Position numbers and translations under genes: made by a program
The notes under the pieces: model-generated
Seen by the model: the letters and a program-made list of their open reading frames with translations, nothing else
Told to the model about the DNA's origin: nothing
Databases searched by the model: none
Assembly (NCBI GenBank): GCA_035539855.1
Contig: DATLHO010000142.1
Coordinates: forward strand, 1-7,741
DNA from: DATLHO01 sp035539855
GTDB taxonomy: Bacteria > Bacteroidota > Ignavibacteria > OLB7
Length of the DNA stretch: 7,741 nucleotides
Direction: 5' to 3'
Shown: positions 1 to 5,479 of the stretch, piece by piece
Layout of the letters: each line of letters opens with the position of its first letter
Position numbering within the stretch: the first letter of the stretch is position 1

Positions 1-519
1 GCCGACTCCTCGCTCGGCGTCCTCTACGTCACCGGCTGGGATGTGCGGATGACGTCGATCGCCCGTGACCTGTCGGTGCGCGCGCGCGACTACCTCGTCT
101 ACGCCGGCCTCGACTCCGTTCGTCACCCGGCGGGCGCGATCGTCGACGGGTCGCTGCACGCCGCGTGGCAGGACTTCCGCAACAGGGACGCGGACATTTA
201 TGGCATCGAGGTCGACGGGCCGTTCAGCGGCGTCGACGCGATGCGGAGTGCGGAAACCTCTGCGCGTGTGCTGACGGTTATCGCGGCGCCAGTGCCCGCG
301 TCCGACGCCATTGCGATCACGATCACCGGGGCGACGAGCGATGCACTGCTGAGCCTCGTCGACGTACGCGGTCGCGAGGTAATGTCGCGTCGCCTGTCCG
401 GGTCGTCGCGAGTGACACTCGACATCTCGAAGCTCGCGCCGGGGTTCTACGTCGCGCGCGTTGTTGATCGATCGGAGGTTGCCTCCTACAGGGTGATGGT
501 CGCGAGGCCGGCGCGATGA
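1..519 (+). CDS. Secreted protein with C-terminal T9SS type A sorting domain (5'-truncated)
   Basis: The reading frame is open from the first base of the window and ends at TGA 517-519, leaving the last 172 residues of a longer protein. Residues 51-68 carry the pattern AAWQDFRNRDADIYG, which resembles the W-x-D-x-R-N-x-x-x-D-I-Y motif common in secreted bacterial beta-propeller repeats. From about residue 90 to the end there is an 80-residue Por-secretion-tail-like domain: a proline-rich linker (APVPASDAI), a beta-rich stretch with LVDVRGREV, then LDISKLAPGFYVARV and a final strand YRVMVAR. This order matches the type IX secretion C-terminal signal (TIGR04183/PF18962 type), so the protein is probably exported across the outer membrane and released or anchored there. 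Its activity lies in the missing N-terminal part. The ATG at 43 is only an internal Met. The T9SS tail is a strong call; the propeller body is tentative. Confidence 0.85.
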   Translation, partial: ADSSLGVLYVTGWDVRMTSIARDLSVRARDYLVYAGLDSVRHPAGAIVDGSLHAAWQDFRNRDADIYGIEVDGPFSGVDAMRSAETSARVLTVIAAPVPASDAIAITITGATSDALLSLVDVRGREVMSRRLSGSSRVTLDISKLAPGFYVARVVDRSEVASYRVMVARPAR

Positions 520-541
520 GAGAACCGACATCCGGAACCCG

Positions 542-1495
542 ATGAATCCACTCCTTCCGCCGGCGCTCACCTGGTCCGAGTACGAGACCCTGTTCAAGGA
601 CTCGTCCTTCGGGCTCGAGGCCGCGCGTGCGGTGCTCGCGCGCGAGGGCCTGCCGGCCGCGCCCGAGCGCGTCGTCGCGGGAACGAATCTGGTCTTTCGC
701 GCGGGTGATGATCGCTGGCTGAAGATCTACGCGCCGCTCGAGGCGGGTGCGCGCGCGACCGAATCCGCAATGCTCGACGCCGCCGCCGGACGTCTCGGCA
801 TTGCGACGCCCGAGATCGTGTCGCGCGGAGAGATCGACGGTTGGGACTACCTGCTGCTGACGCACATCGACGGCGTGCCGTTCGACAAGGCGCGCGCATC
901 GATGAGCGACCGCGACCGCGTGGCGATCGCCGAAGAGCTGGGCGCGGCCCTCCGAAACCTGCACGGCATCGACGTCGCCGGCATTGCCCCGGCCAGCGAC
1001 TGGGCGTCGTTCCTCGAGGAGAGAATCACCGGTGCTCCCACCCGAGCGCGCGCGCACGGCGCCGATGAGCGGTGGGAGGGACTCGTCGCCGAGTGGATCG
1101 ACCGGCACGCGCCGGAGCTGCGTTCGATGAACACGCTCGTGCCGCTGCACGCCGATCTCCATTTCGACCATCTGCTCGTCGTCGAGCGCGCCGGGAGCTG
1201 GCGCGTCGCGGGCGTCATCGACTTCGCCGACGCCCGATACGGCGCCGCGGAGTACGAGCTCGTCAACCCGATCCTGTGGCTCTTCCGCGGCGAGCGCGAC
1301 GCGATCGCCGCGATGCTGTCAGCCTACGGCGATCCGCCGCTCGATCGCGAACGCGCCGGGCGTCTTATCGCCTGGACGCTCGTGCACGAGTTCTTCCGAT
1401 TTGGCTACTGGTTCCGCGACGAGCTCGCCGATGCGTCGGTTCGATCGATCGACGACGTCGTCGCGCGGGTGCTGCCGGTCATGGCACAATCGTGA
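542..1495 (+). CDS. APH-family (aminoglycoside/choline kinase-like) phosphotransferase
   Basis: This 317-residue protein has the layout of the APH phosphotransferase family (PF01636), which is protein-kinase-like and ATP-dependent. A nucleotide-binding N-lobe segment (GTNLVFRAG, residues 47-55) precedes the probable ATP-binding Lys61 in WLKIY and a possible helix-C Glu74. The hinge is near WDYLLLTHIDG. The catalytic loop is HADLHFDHLLV, with His203 and Asp205, and the metal-binding aspartate is Asp227 in VIDFADA. In the usual loop, HGDLHPGNxL, an Asn helps bind metal; here that place is His210. Length is normal for the family. The gene begins 22 bp after the T9SS protein's stop and could be co-transcribed with it; no clear Shine-Dalgarno is seen, only a GGAA-like stretch. 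The substrate is unknown: the family phosphorylates aminoglycosides, choline, sugars, amino acids and other small molecules, so a resistance role should not be assumed. The family assignment is firm; the function is not. Confidence 0.85.
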   Translation: MNPLLPPALTWSEYETLFKDSSFGLEAARAVLAREGLPAAPERVVAGTNLVFRAGDDRWLKIYAPLEAGARATESAMLDAAAGRLGIATPEIVSRGEIDGWDYLLLTHIDGVPFDKARASMSDRDRVAIAEELGAALRNLHGIDVAGIAPASDWASFLEERITGAPTRARAHGADERWEGLVAEWIDRHAPELRSMNTLVPLHADLHFDHLLVVERAGSWRVAGVIDFADARYGAAEYELVNPILWLFRGERDAIAAMLSAYGDPPLDRERAGRLIAWTLVHEFFRFGYWFRDELADASVRSIDDVVARVLPVMAQS

Positions 1496-1588
1496 CGATC
1501 TGTCCGAGCGGTGACGTCCGGTGCCCGTCGCGGGTCTCACCACTGGCGGCCGTCTCAACGACAGCCGTTCGCCCCAATCCTTCAATCC

Positions 1589-1625
1589 CGCGGATCTCCG
1601 CGCACCTGTCGCTCCGCACGGAGCG
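1589..1625 (+). promoter_or_regulatory. Two small hairpins in the leader of the triple lipocalin-like lipoprotein gene
   Basis: The 145-bp gap between the phosphotransferase stop and the lipoprotein start holds two inverted repeats close together. The first is CGCGGA-TC-TCCGCG at 1589-1602. The second is CGCTCC-GCAC-GGAGCG at 1610-1625, ending 15 bp before the ATG at 1641. The sequence GCGGAT occurs both in the left arm of the first hairpin and at the end of the second. There is no T-run, so a standard intrinsic terminator is unlikely. Possible roles are a leader structure affecting translation or termination of upstream readthrough. Short GC-rich stems arise often by chance in such DNA, so this is weak. 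Confidence 0.3.
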
Positions 1626-1640
1626 GATACCCCCAACCCC

Positions 1641-2708
1641 ATGACGCGATTCCTTCCCCTCCTCGGCGCCCTGGCGCTCACCCTCGTTGTGCTGGTCGGC
1701 TGCAGCGAGACGACGACCGGCAACGATCCGGGCGGCGAGCAGCCGGCCTCGAGGCGCTCGATGCTCGTCGGCAAGACCTGGCAGACCTACATCTACCTCG
1801 AGAACGGCAACAACATGCACCCCGGCGCGAGCGTGCCGGAGTGGATCGTCTTCGACAACGCCGGCACGTACCGCCGATACAGTGCTCTCTACATGGAGAG
1901 CACCGGCAACTGGGAGCTCGTCGAAAGCGACACGAAGCTCGTGCTCGACAAGGGGAGCGGGTTCGAGGCCTCCTGGATCCTCGAGGTCGTCTCGAACAAC
2001 ATCCTTGTGATGAACATCGCCAACCACGACAACGTCGCGCTCACGAACTGGTATCTCGACAGGCCGCTCACGACGCTCGCGGTCGACAAGTCGATGTTTG
2101 CCGCGAAGCCGTGGCGGATCGAGCTCGCGATCTTCGACGGCAACGACGTGACGAGCGATGCCGCCGGGACGACGGAGTTCAAGACCGACGGGACCTATGC
2201 GACGCTGTTCACCAGCGGCGCCACGAAGAGCGGAAAATGGGAGTTCGGTCCGGCGAACGACGAGGTCACGCTCGACAAGGGGAATTCGATCAAGGAGAAG
2301 ACGTGGCGGATCATCGAGCTGACGAGCAACCGGCTCGACATGGTCGTCGGTGATGATCGCACGCTGTCGTTCATCACGCCGGTGCAGCGTGTCGGTGGCC
2401 GCAACGACCTTCTGACGGCGGCCGGGACGTGGCGCGTCGATTCGGTGAAGATCAACAACGCCGTCACGACGCTGATCACCAGCGCGCCGAGCACGATCAA
2501 GTACAACGCCGACGGCAGCTTCGTCGAAGTCCGCCGCAACGGGCTGACCTATCGCAGCATCTGGGAGCTCGCCAACAACGCAACGGCGATCACCGCCGGC
2601 CTGCGGCAGTGGGACATCGTCGAGCTGACGTCGAGCACGCTGAGAATGCGCCGCCTCTACCGCGCCGAGCGCTTCGGCGTCCTCGAGGTGATCGCTTCGC
2701 GCCAGTAG
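1641..2708 (+). CDS. Lipoprotein with three tandem lipocalin-like domains
   Basis: The product is 355 residues. The frame is open back to 1521, but ATG 1641 is chosen because it gives a clean lipoprotein signal: MTR, a hydrophobic core FLPLLGALALTLVV, then lipobox LVGC with Cys21. A Ser/Thr/Gly-rich linker follows to about residue 43. The remainder consists of three related units of about 107-111 residues, each opening with a Trp in a K/G-x-W-x-x-x or similar context (Trp47, Trp158, Trp264). Each unit then shows F/I-x-x-x-G-T/S-Y/F, then G-x-W-E/I-L/F, then a closing strand such as WIIxELTSNxLxM. This is the pattern of lipocalin-like domains in Bacteroidota lipoproteins (PF13648-like). It probably sits in the outer membrane or periplasm and may bind a small hydrophobic or polymeric ligand, but no ligand can be read from the sequence. 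The lipoprotein call is strong; the domain assignment is moderate. Confidence 0.8.
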   Translation: MTRFLPLLGALALTLVVLVGCSETTTGNDPGGEQPASRRSMLVGKTWQTYIYLENGNNMHPGASVPEWIVFDNAGTYRRYSALYMESTGNWELVESDTKLVLDKGSGFEASWILEVVSNNILVMNIANHDNVALTNWYLDRPLTTLAVDKSMFAAKPWRIELAIFDGNDVTSDAAGTTEFKTDGTYATLFTSGATKSGKWEFGPANDEVTLDKGNSIKEKTWRIIELTSNRLDMVVGDDRTLSFITPVQRVGGRNDLLTAAGTWRVDSVKINNAVTTLITSAPSTIKYNADGSFVEVRRNGLTYRSIWELANNATAITAGLRQWDIVELTSSTLRMRRLYRAERFGVLEVIASRQ

Positions 2709-2733
2709 TGCAAGGATTGTGGCGGTACTATTG

Positions 2734-2894
2734 AATCGCCGACGGTGGTCGCAGTGGACCGCCGTCGGCGGTTTCGTTGGATCACCGACGGTGGTCGCGT
2801 CAAATCGCCGACGGCGGACGCGTCAAATCGCCGACGACGGACGCGGAACATCGTCGTCGACGTCCGCGGCGCGTCGCCGATGGCGGACACCGCG
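2734..2894. repeat. 23-bp tandem repeat, seven copies
   Basis: Seven consecutive units of exactly 23 bp begin at 2734, 2757, 2780, 2803, 2826, 2849 and 2872. The shared core is TCGCCGACGGYGGWCGCG. The unit at 2803 fits the consensus best, those at 2780 and 2826 differ at about two or three bases, and the outer and 2849 units keep about 15-19 of 23 positions. Each core is itself close to a dyad (CGCCG-A-CGGCG). In the second unit this becomes a 7-bp-arm palindrome, ACCGCCG-T-CGGCGGT, at 2758-2772. There are no unique spacers, so this is not a CRISPR array. It starts 25 bp after the lipoprotein stop and would lie in that gene's 3' untranslated RNA. Confidence 0.85.
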
Positions 2895-2912
2895 CGCGAT
2901 GTCGTCGCCGTA

Positions 2913-3045
2913 CCCATGGCGTTGCCATGGGCTGAAGGAGGTAGGCCCTCCGGGCCCACATACATGCATGACGTGCGTGCCGATGCACAACCGCATCTGT
3001 GAGCCCGGAGGGCGCACCTTTTCCAGCCCATGGCAACGCCATGGG
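2913..3045. repeat. Nested palindromic element (48-bp inverted arms), REP/MITE-like
   Basis: The left arm is 2913-2960 and the right arm 2998-3045. The reverse complement of one matches the other over 48 positions with six mismatches, around a 37-bp centre. Each arm also contains its own hairpins. The outer one is CCCATGGC-GTT-GCCATGGG at 2913-2931, mirrored as CCCATGGC-AAC-GCCATGGG at 3027-3045. The inner one is GGCCC-TCC-GGGCC at 2944-2956, mirrored as GCCC-GGA-GGGC at 3003-3013. The centre (2961-2997) has a minor TGCAT/ATGCA pair. The DNA could therefore fold as four small hairpins or one long stem. This resembles dispersed palindromic (REP/BIME or MITE-like) elements; no target-site duplication is evident at the edges. 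A bidirectional 3'-end role is possible given the convergent genes, but no terminal T-run is present. Confidence 0.8.
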
Positions 3046-3082
3046 CTTGGCACCGACGGGCATCGGCGCCGTCGCCGGTCGT

Positions 3083-3189
3083 CGGCAATGCGGGGCCGAC
3101 CGGCAATGCGATCCCGACCGGCAATGCGGTCGCGCCGGTAATACGGTCCCGACCGGCAATGCGATCGCGACCGGCAATGCCCTCCCTAC
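3083..3189. repeat. 18-bp tandem repeat, six copies
   Basis: Six units begin at 3083, 3101, 3119, 3136, 3154 and 3172. All are 18 bp except the third, which is 17 bp. The consensus is CGGCAATGCGRTCSCGAC. The sequence just before the array (about 3058-3082) looks like a further decayed unit. In one plus-strand frame the unit would read as a Thr-Gly-Asn-Ala-x-Pro hexapeptide. The 17-bp unit breaks that frame, and any such ORF would run on antisense through the DUF5996 gene, so a coding role is unlikely. The array ends 43 bp beyond the DUF5996 stop and would lie in that gene's 3' untranslated RNA. Confidence 0.8.
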
Positions 3190-3232
3190 GCGTGACGCGA
3201 TTGCATCCGACGACACGTCCGCGACCGGCCCC

Positions 3233-4150
3233 TCACGTCGTGGCCCCCTCCGCAACACCCCTGACCTCGAGCTGCTCGATCGGCCAGTGCTGCAGCAGCG
3301 CGCCGGCTTCGTAGGTGCTCTGCGCGAACTCCAGGATCATCGCGTCGGGATCGTTTGCCGCGCGCACGTCGTCGTACATGAGCAGGAACAACCCGAGCCC
3401 CTCGTGGAATCGCGCGGCATCGGGCCGCACGCGCTCGCTGCGGAATCCGTGCGGCTCGGGGAAAGTGTAGCTGTAGAACGCCGCGCCGTCGACGTCGCCT
3501 CCTCCGGGCCAGAAGCCGAGACTGCTGAGCTCGGCGTTGTAGGAATGCCGCGTGATGAAGTCGGCGTCCGGCCGCGGCAGCGCGGGCCGGCCCGAAAATC
3601 GCGTCACCGCCAGATCGAAGCTTCCCCAGAAGAAGTGCACGGGACTGCACTTCCCGCCGAAGCGCGAACGGAAGATCGCGAAGACCCGATCGACCTGAAC
3701 GAGCGCGCGCCAGAAGCGCGTCACCGCGTCGCGGTCGTACTCGGCGTGAACGGCATCCTCCTTGAACGGGATTGGATCGGGCACCTCGACCGGCACCGGC
3801 CAGATCTCCACGCGAATGCCGAGTCCCTCGAGCAGCTCGAAGACGAGCCCGTGGAAGCGCGCGACGGTCATCGGCTCGAGCGCCGCGCGCACGATCGCGC
3901 CGTCACTGCAGGCGACGACGAGCTGGTGGTCGACGAAGTCGAAGTCGATCGAGAACGTGCGGCGGTCACATGGCATCGCGCCGGTCGTCAGCCCGCGGGC
4001 GGTGACGTAGAGCGGGACGTTCCACCAATGGTTGACCATCGGTGTGCGCGCAAGCCGGATCTTGCCGACGATCTGCGTCCACATGTGAAGCGTCGCGCGC
4101 GTCGGCTCCCACTCGGCCAGCGGCAGCTCGGGCCAGAGCTCGTTGTTCAT
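3233..4150 (-). CDS. DUF5996 family protein
   Basis: The protein is 305 residues, complete, and closely follows the pattern I recognise for the DUF5996 family (PF19459). It opens with WPELPLAEWEPTRATLHMWT, then GKIRLARTPMVNHWWNVPLY (residues 29-48). A central WPVPVEVPDPIPF segment (117-129) is followed by the most conserved block, GKCSPVHFFWGSFDLAVTRF (166-185). Next come a His202-x4-Glu207 stretch leading to GFWPGGG (212-218), YTFPEP, and a C-terminal LEFAQSTYEAGALLQHW. There is no signal peptide or membrane segment, so it is probably cytosolic. The many conserved His, Trp, Cys and Asp residues suggest an enzyme, but no activity is established as far as I know. The ATG at 4150 starts directly before the conserved WPELPL opening, which supports it; no Shine-Dalgarno is obvious. 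It is the only minus-strand gene in the window, convergent with the lipoprotein gene and divergent from the next plus-strand gene. Confidence 0.9.
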   Translation of the reverse strand: MNNELWPELPLAEWEPTRATLHMWTQIVGKIRLARTPMVNHWWNVPLYVTARGLTTGAMPCDRRTFSIDFDFVDHQLVVACSDGAIVRAALEPMTVARFHGLVFELLEGLGIRVEIWPVPVEVPDPIPFKEDAVHAEYDRDAVTRFWRALVQVDRVFAIFRSRFGGKCSPVHFFWGSFDLAVTRFSGRPALPRPDADFITRHSYNAELSSLGFWPGGGDVDGAAFYSYTFPEPHGFRSERVRPDAARFHEGLGLFLLMYDDVRAANDPDAMILEFAQSTYEAGALLQHWPIEQLEVRGVAEGATT

Positions 4151-4223
4151 CAGGGTGACTCGGTTAGGTGAGCCGGTAACGTAGCGAAGTTCACGACACG
4201 ATATCCAGTTGCATTCCCTTCAT

Positions 4224-4805
4224 ATGCGACGCCAGGCTGTCATCAGAGTCGGGCTCTCGAGGCTGACCATCGCGCCGATCATGAGCGTCCAGCTTGTTCA
4301 GGCGGAGGATCGCCGCGCGATGACGGGCGTCTCGCGCTGGGCGTCGGCCTCGACGGTCGGTGGCCTCGTGCGCGAAGCGCTCGCCCGCTCGACGGCGACG
4401 CTCTCGCTGCGGAGGCTGCGCCGCGAGAGCGTCGAGACGCTCTTCGTGCCGCCGCAACGGCCCGCGTTGTCCTCGACGACGTCTAGTCCGACCGTCGAGC
4501 CGCCTCGCGGGCTGCTGATCTGGGTGACCCTGACCGAAGCCGGCGTGCGATTGCGACCGTTCGCGAGCCTGCCTCGCGGTTATCTTTCGCTCGATGTCCG
4601 CACGATCGAGATCGATGTGGGCGCCGATGACGAGGCGCTCGGCCGCGCGGTCCGTCGCGCGATCGGCGCGGCGTTGCGCGCGACGCTCGTGCAGCGCATC
4701 GCGCTGGTTCCCCTCGTCGCCGCCGAATGGCTCGCGGCGCGCTTTCGCACACGACCGAAGAAATCCTCCGACGGACTCTGGATTCCGCCGGCGGGGAGGG
4801 GTTAG
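4224..4805 (+). CDS. Uncharacterised protein upstream of a small lipoprotein
   Basis: I do not recognise a family. From ATG 4224 the product is 193 residues; TTG 4209 or ATG 4281 (174 residues) are alternative starts, and none has a clear ribosome binding site. The N-terminal half is Arg/Ser-rich and looks poorly ordered (LARSTATLSLRRLRRES, then a Ser/Thr/Pro linker near PALSSTTSSPTVEPP). The C-terminal half is more protein-like: LLIWVTLTEAGVRLRPF, a strand-like YLSLDVRTIEIDVG, and an amphipathic alanine-rich segment ending in LVAAEWLAARF. Codon third positions are mostly G/C, as in the neighbouring genes, and the overlapping minus-strand frame is Arg-rich and covers the next gene too, so this strand is preferred. 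The stop lies 4 bp before the lipoprotein ATG, and the lipoprotein's ribosome binding site lies inside the last codons, so the two are probably co-transcribed. Existence is moderately supported; function is unknown. Confidence 0.5.
   Translation: MRRQAVIRVGLSRLTIAPIMSVQLVQAEDRRAMTGVSRWASASTVGGLVREALARSTATLSLRRLRRESVETLFVPPQRPALSSTTSSPTVEPPRGLLIWVTLTEAGVRLRPFASLPRGYLSLDVRTIEIDVGADDEALGRAVRRAIGAALRATLVQRIALVPLVAAEWLAARFRTRPKKSSDGLWIPPAGRG
4793..4801 (+). promoter_or_regulatory. Ribosome binding site for the small lipoprotein
   Basis: GGGGAGGGG lies 8 bp before ATG 4810 and overlaps the 3' end of the preceding reading frame. It is the strongest Shine-Dalgarno-like sequence noted in the window. 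Together with the lipoprotein signal that follows, it fixes the start at 4810 although the frame is open back to 4594. Confidence 0.6.
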
Positions 4806-4809
4806 GGAT

Positions 4810-5445
4810 ATGTCCACACCTGCGCATCGATTCCTTGCACTCCTCGCCGCGCTTGCGATCGCGAGCTGCACGTCGTCTGACGGCGACCGACCCGACGCGG
4901 GCGACACGACCGCAGGCTCGGGCGTCGATACGCCGATCGTGACGCGTGACGACGCACGCACTGCCAACGACAGCGCGGGCGCCGCGCTCGACACAGTCGG
5001 TGCCGACGCGCCGATGCGTACCGCATCATCGGTCGCGCTGCGTCTCGACGGCGATCACTACGTCGGGACGATCCCCTATCGCTACACGAACGGCTCGGGC
5101 GCGCCGGTGTACATCGTCAACTGCAACGGCGATGTCTCGCCCGGACTGCAGCGGCGTATCGGTGGGCTGTGGAAGGACTGGTGGATACCGGCGACGAACG
5201 CGTGCCTGAGTCCGCCCGTGGTCATCGCGCCGGGCGGCTCGCACGCCGACACGCTGAACGTCTGGATCGGTCCGCAGGACGGGCCGTTCCTCGCCGATCT
5301 CGTCGCCGCCGGCGACACCGGCGTCTTCCGTCTCGTCTGGCATTCGGCGCTGTCGTCGTTCGACGGCGAGGCGCGTCCGTTCGGCGAGCCCGTGCCGCTG
5401 GCGGAGCGCGTTTCGAATCCGTTCGTCCTGCGAACCAGCCGCTGA
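4810..5445 (+). CDS. Small lipoprotein with a predicted beta-sandwich-like domain
   Basis: The product is 211 residues. The start is set by the purine-rich ribosome binding site and by a typical lipoprotein signal: MSTPAHR, a hydrophobic core FLALLAALAIAS, and lipobox IASC with Cys20. Residues 21 to about 75 form a low-complexity Asp/Thr/Ala/Gly linker, as expected for a tether. The folded part begins near VALRLDGDHYVGTIPYRYTN and continues through VYIVNCNGD, GGLWKDWWIPATNACLSPP, a PGG turn (VIAPGGSHADTLNV) and FRLVWHSA. Two cysteines, in VNCNGD and NACLSP, may form a disulfide. The order of strand, N-G turn, Cys, Trp-rich loop and PGGS turn suggests an Ig-like beta-sandwich, but I cannot name a family. 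The protein is presumably membrane-anchored on the periplasmic side or surface. It lies between two uncharacterised genes on the same strand (4 bp and 34 bp gaps). The lipoprotein call is strong; its role is unknown. Confidence 0.8.
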   Translation: MSTPAHRFLALLAALAIASCTSSDGDRPDAGDTTAGSGVDTPIVTRDDARTANDSAGAALDTVGADAPMRTASSVALRLDGDHYVGTIPYRYTNGSGAPVYIVNCNGDVSPGLQRRIGGLWKDWWIPATNACLSPPVVIAPGGSHADTLNVWIGPQDGPFLADLVAAGDTGVFRLVWHSALSSFDGEARPFGEPVPLAERVSNPFVLRTSR

Positions 5446-5466
5446 CCCACGCACACCATCATCGAC

Positions 5467-5470
5467 GGAG
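5467..5470 (+). promoter_or_regulatory. Ribosome binding site for the 136-residue protein
   Basis: GGAG is followed by a 9-bp spacer to ATG 5480. It favours this start over the internal ATG at 5510. Confidence 0.45.
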
Positions 5471-5479
5471 CGACCGAGG

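Larger units (their letters stand above)
2709..3232. other. Repeat-packed convergent intergenic region without a credible gene
   Basis: These 524 bp lie between the stop of the lipoprotein gene (+) and the stop of the DUF5996 gene (-), so the region is the 3' side of both. It contains three structures: a 23-bp tandem array (2734-2894), a 133-bp nested palindrome (2913-3045) and an 18-bp tandem array (3083-3189). Open frames run through it on both strands, but they are Arg/Pro-rich or simply reflect the repeats. The 23-bp period is not a multiple of three and would shift any frame, so I annotate no protein here. Confidence 0.8.

Noticed and set aside
323..1171. 282-residue minus-strand frame
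   Set aside because: It overlaps the T9SS domain and the APH-like protein, both recognised on the plus strand; it is Arg-rich shadow sequence.
1521..1640. N-terminal extension of the triple lipocalin-like lipoprotein
   Set aside because: Starting upstream would place 40 extra non-hydrophobic residues before a perfect lipoprotein signal, so ATG 1641 is the likely start.
2913..3045. Standard intrinsic terminator
   Set aside because: The stems are suitable, but no T-run follows on either strand and the nested arms are far longer than a normal terminator. A 3'-end role remains possible but is not claimed as a terminator.
2734..3189. Possible CRISPR array
   Set aside because: Units follow each other directly with no unique spacers, vary among themselves, and no cas-like gene is nearby. 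These are tandem minisatellites.
2999..4171. 390-residue plus-strand frame with a Thr-Gly-Asn-Ala-x-Pro repeat at its start
   Set aside because: It runs antisense through the whole DUF5996 gene, whose protein is clearly conserved. The repeat part only reflects the 18-bp array, and the rest is Arg/Glu/His-rich as expected of a shadow frame.
4191..4994. 267-residue minus-strand frame
   Set aside because: It covers both the 4224-4805 frame and the signal sequence of the lipoprotein at 4810. It is very Arg-rich and shows no domain-like pattern, so the plus strand is preferred.
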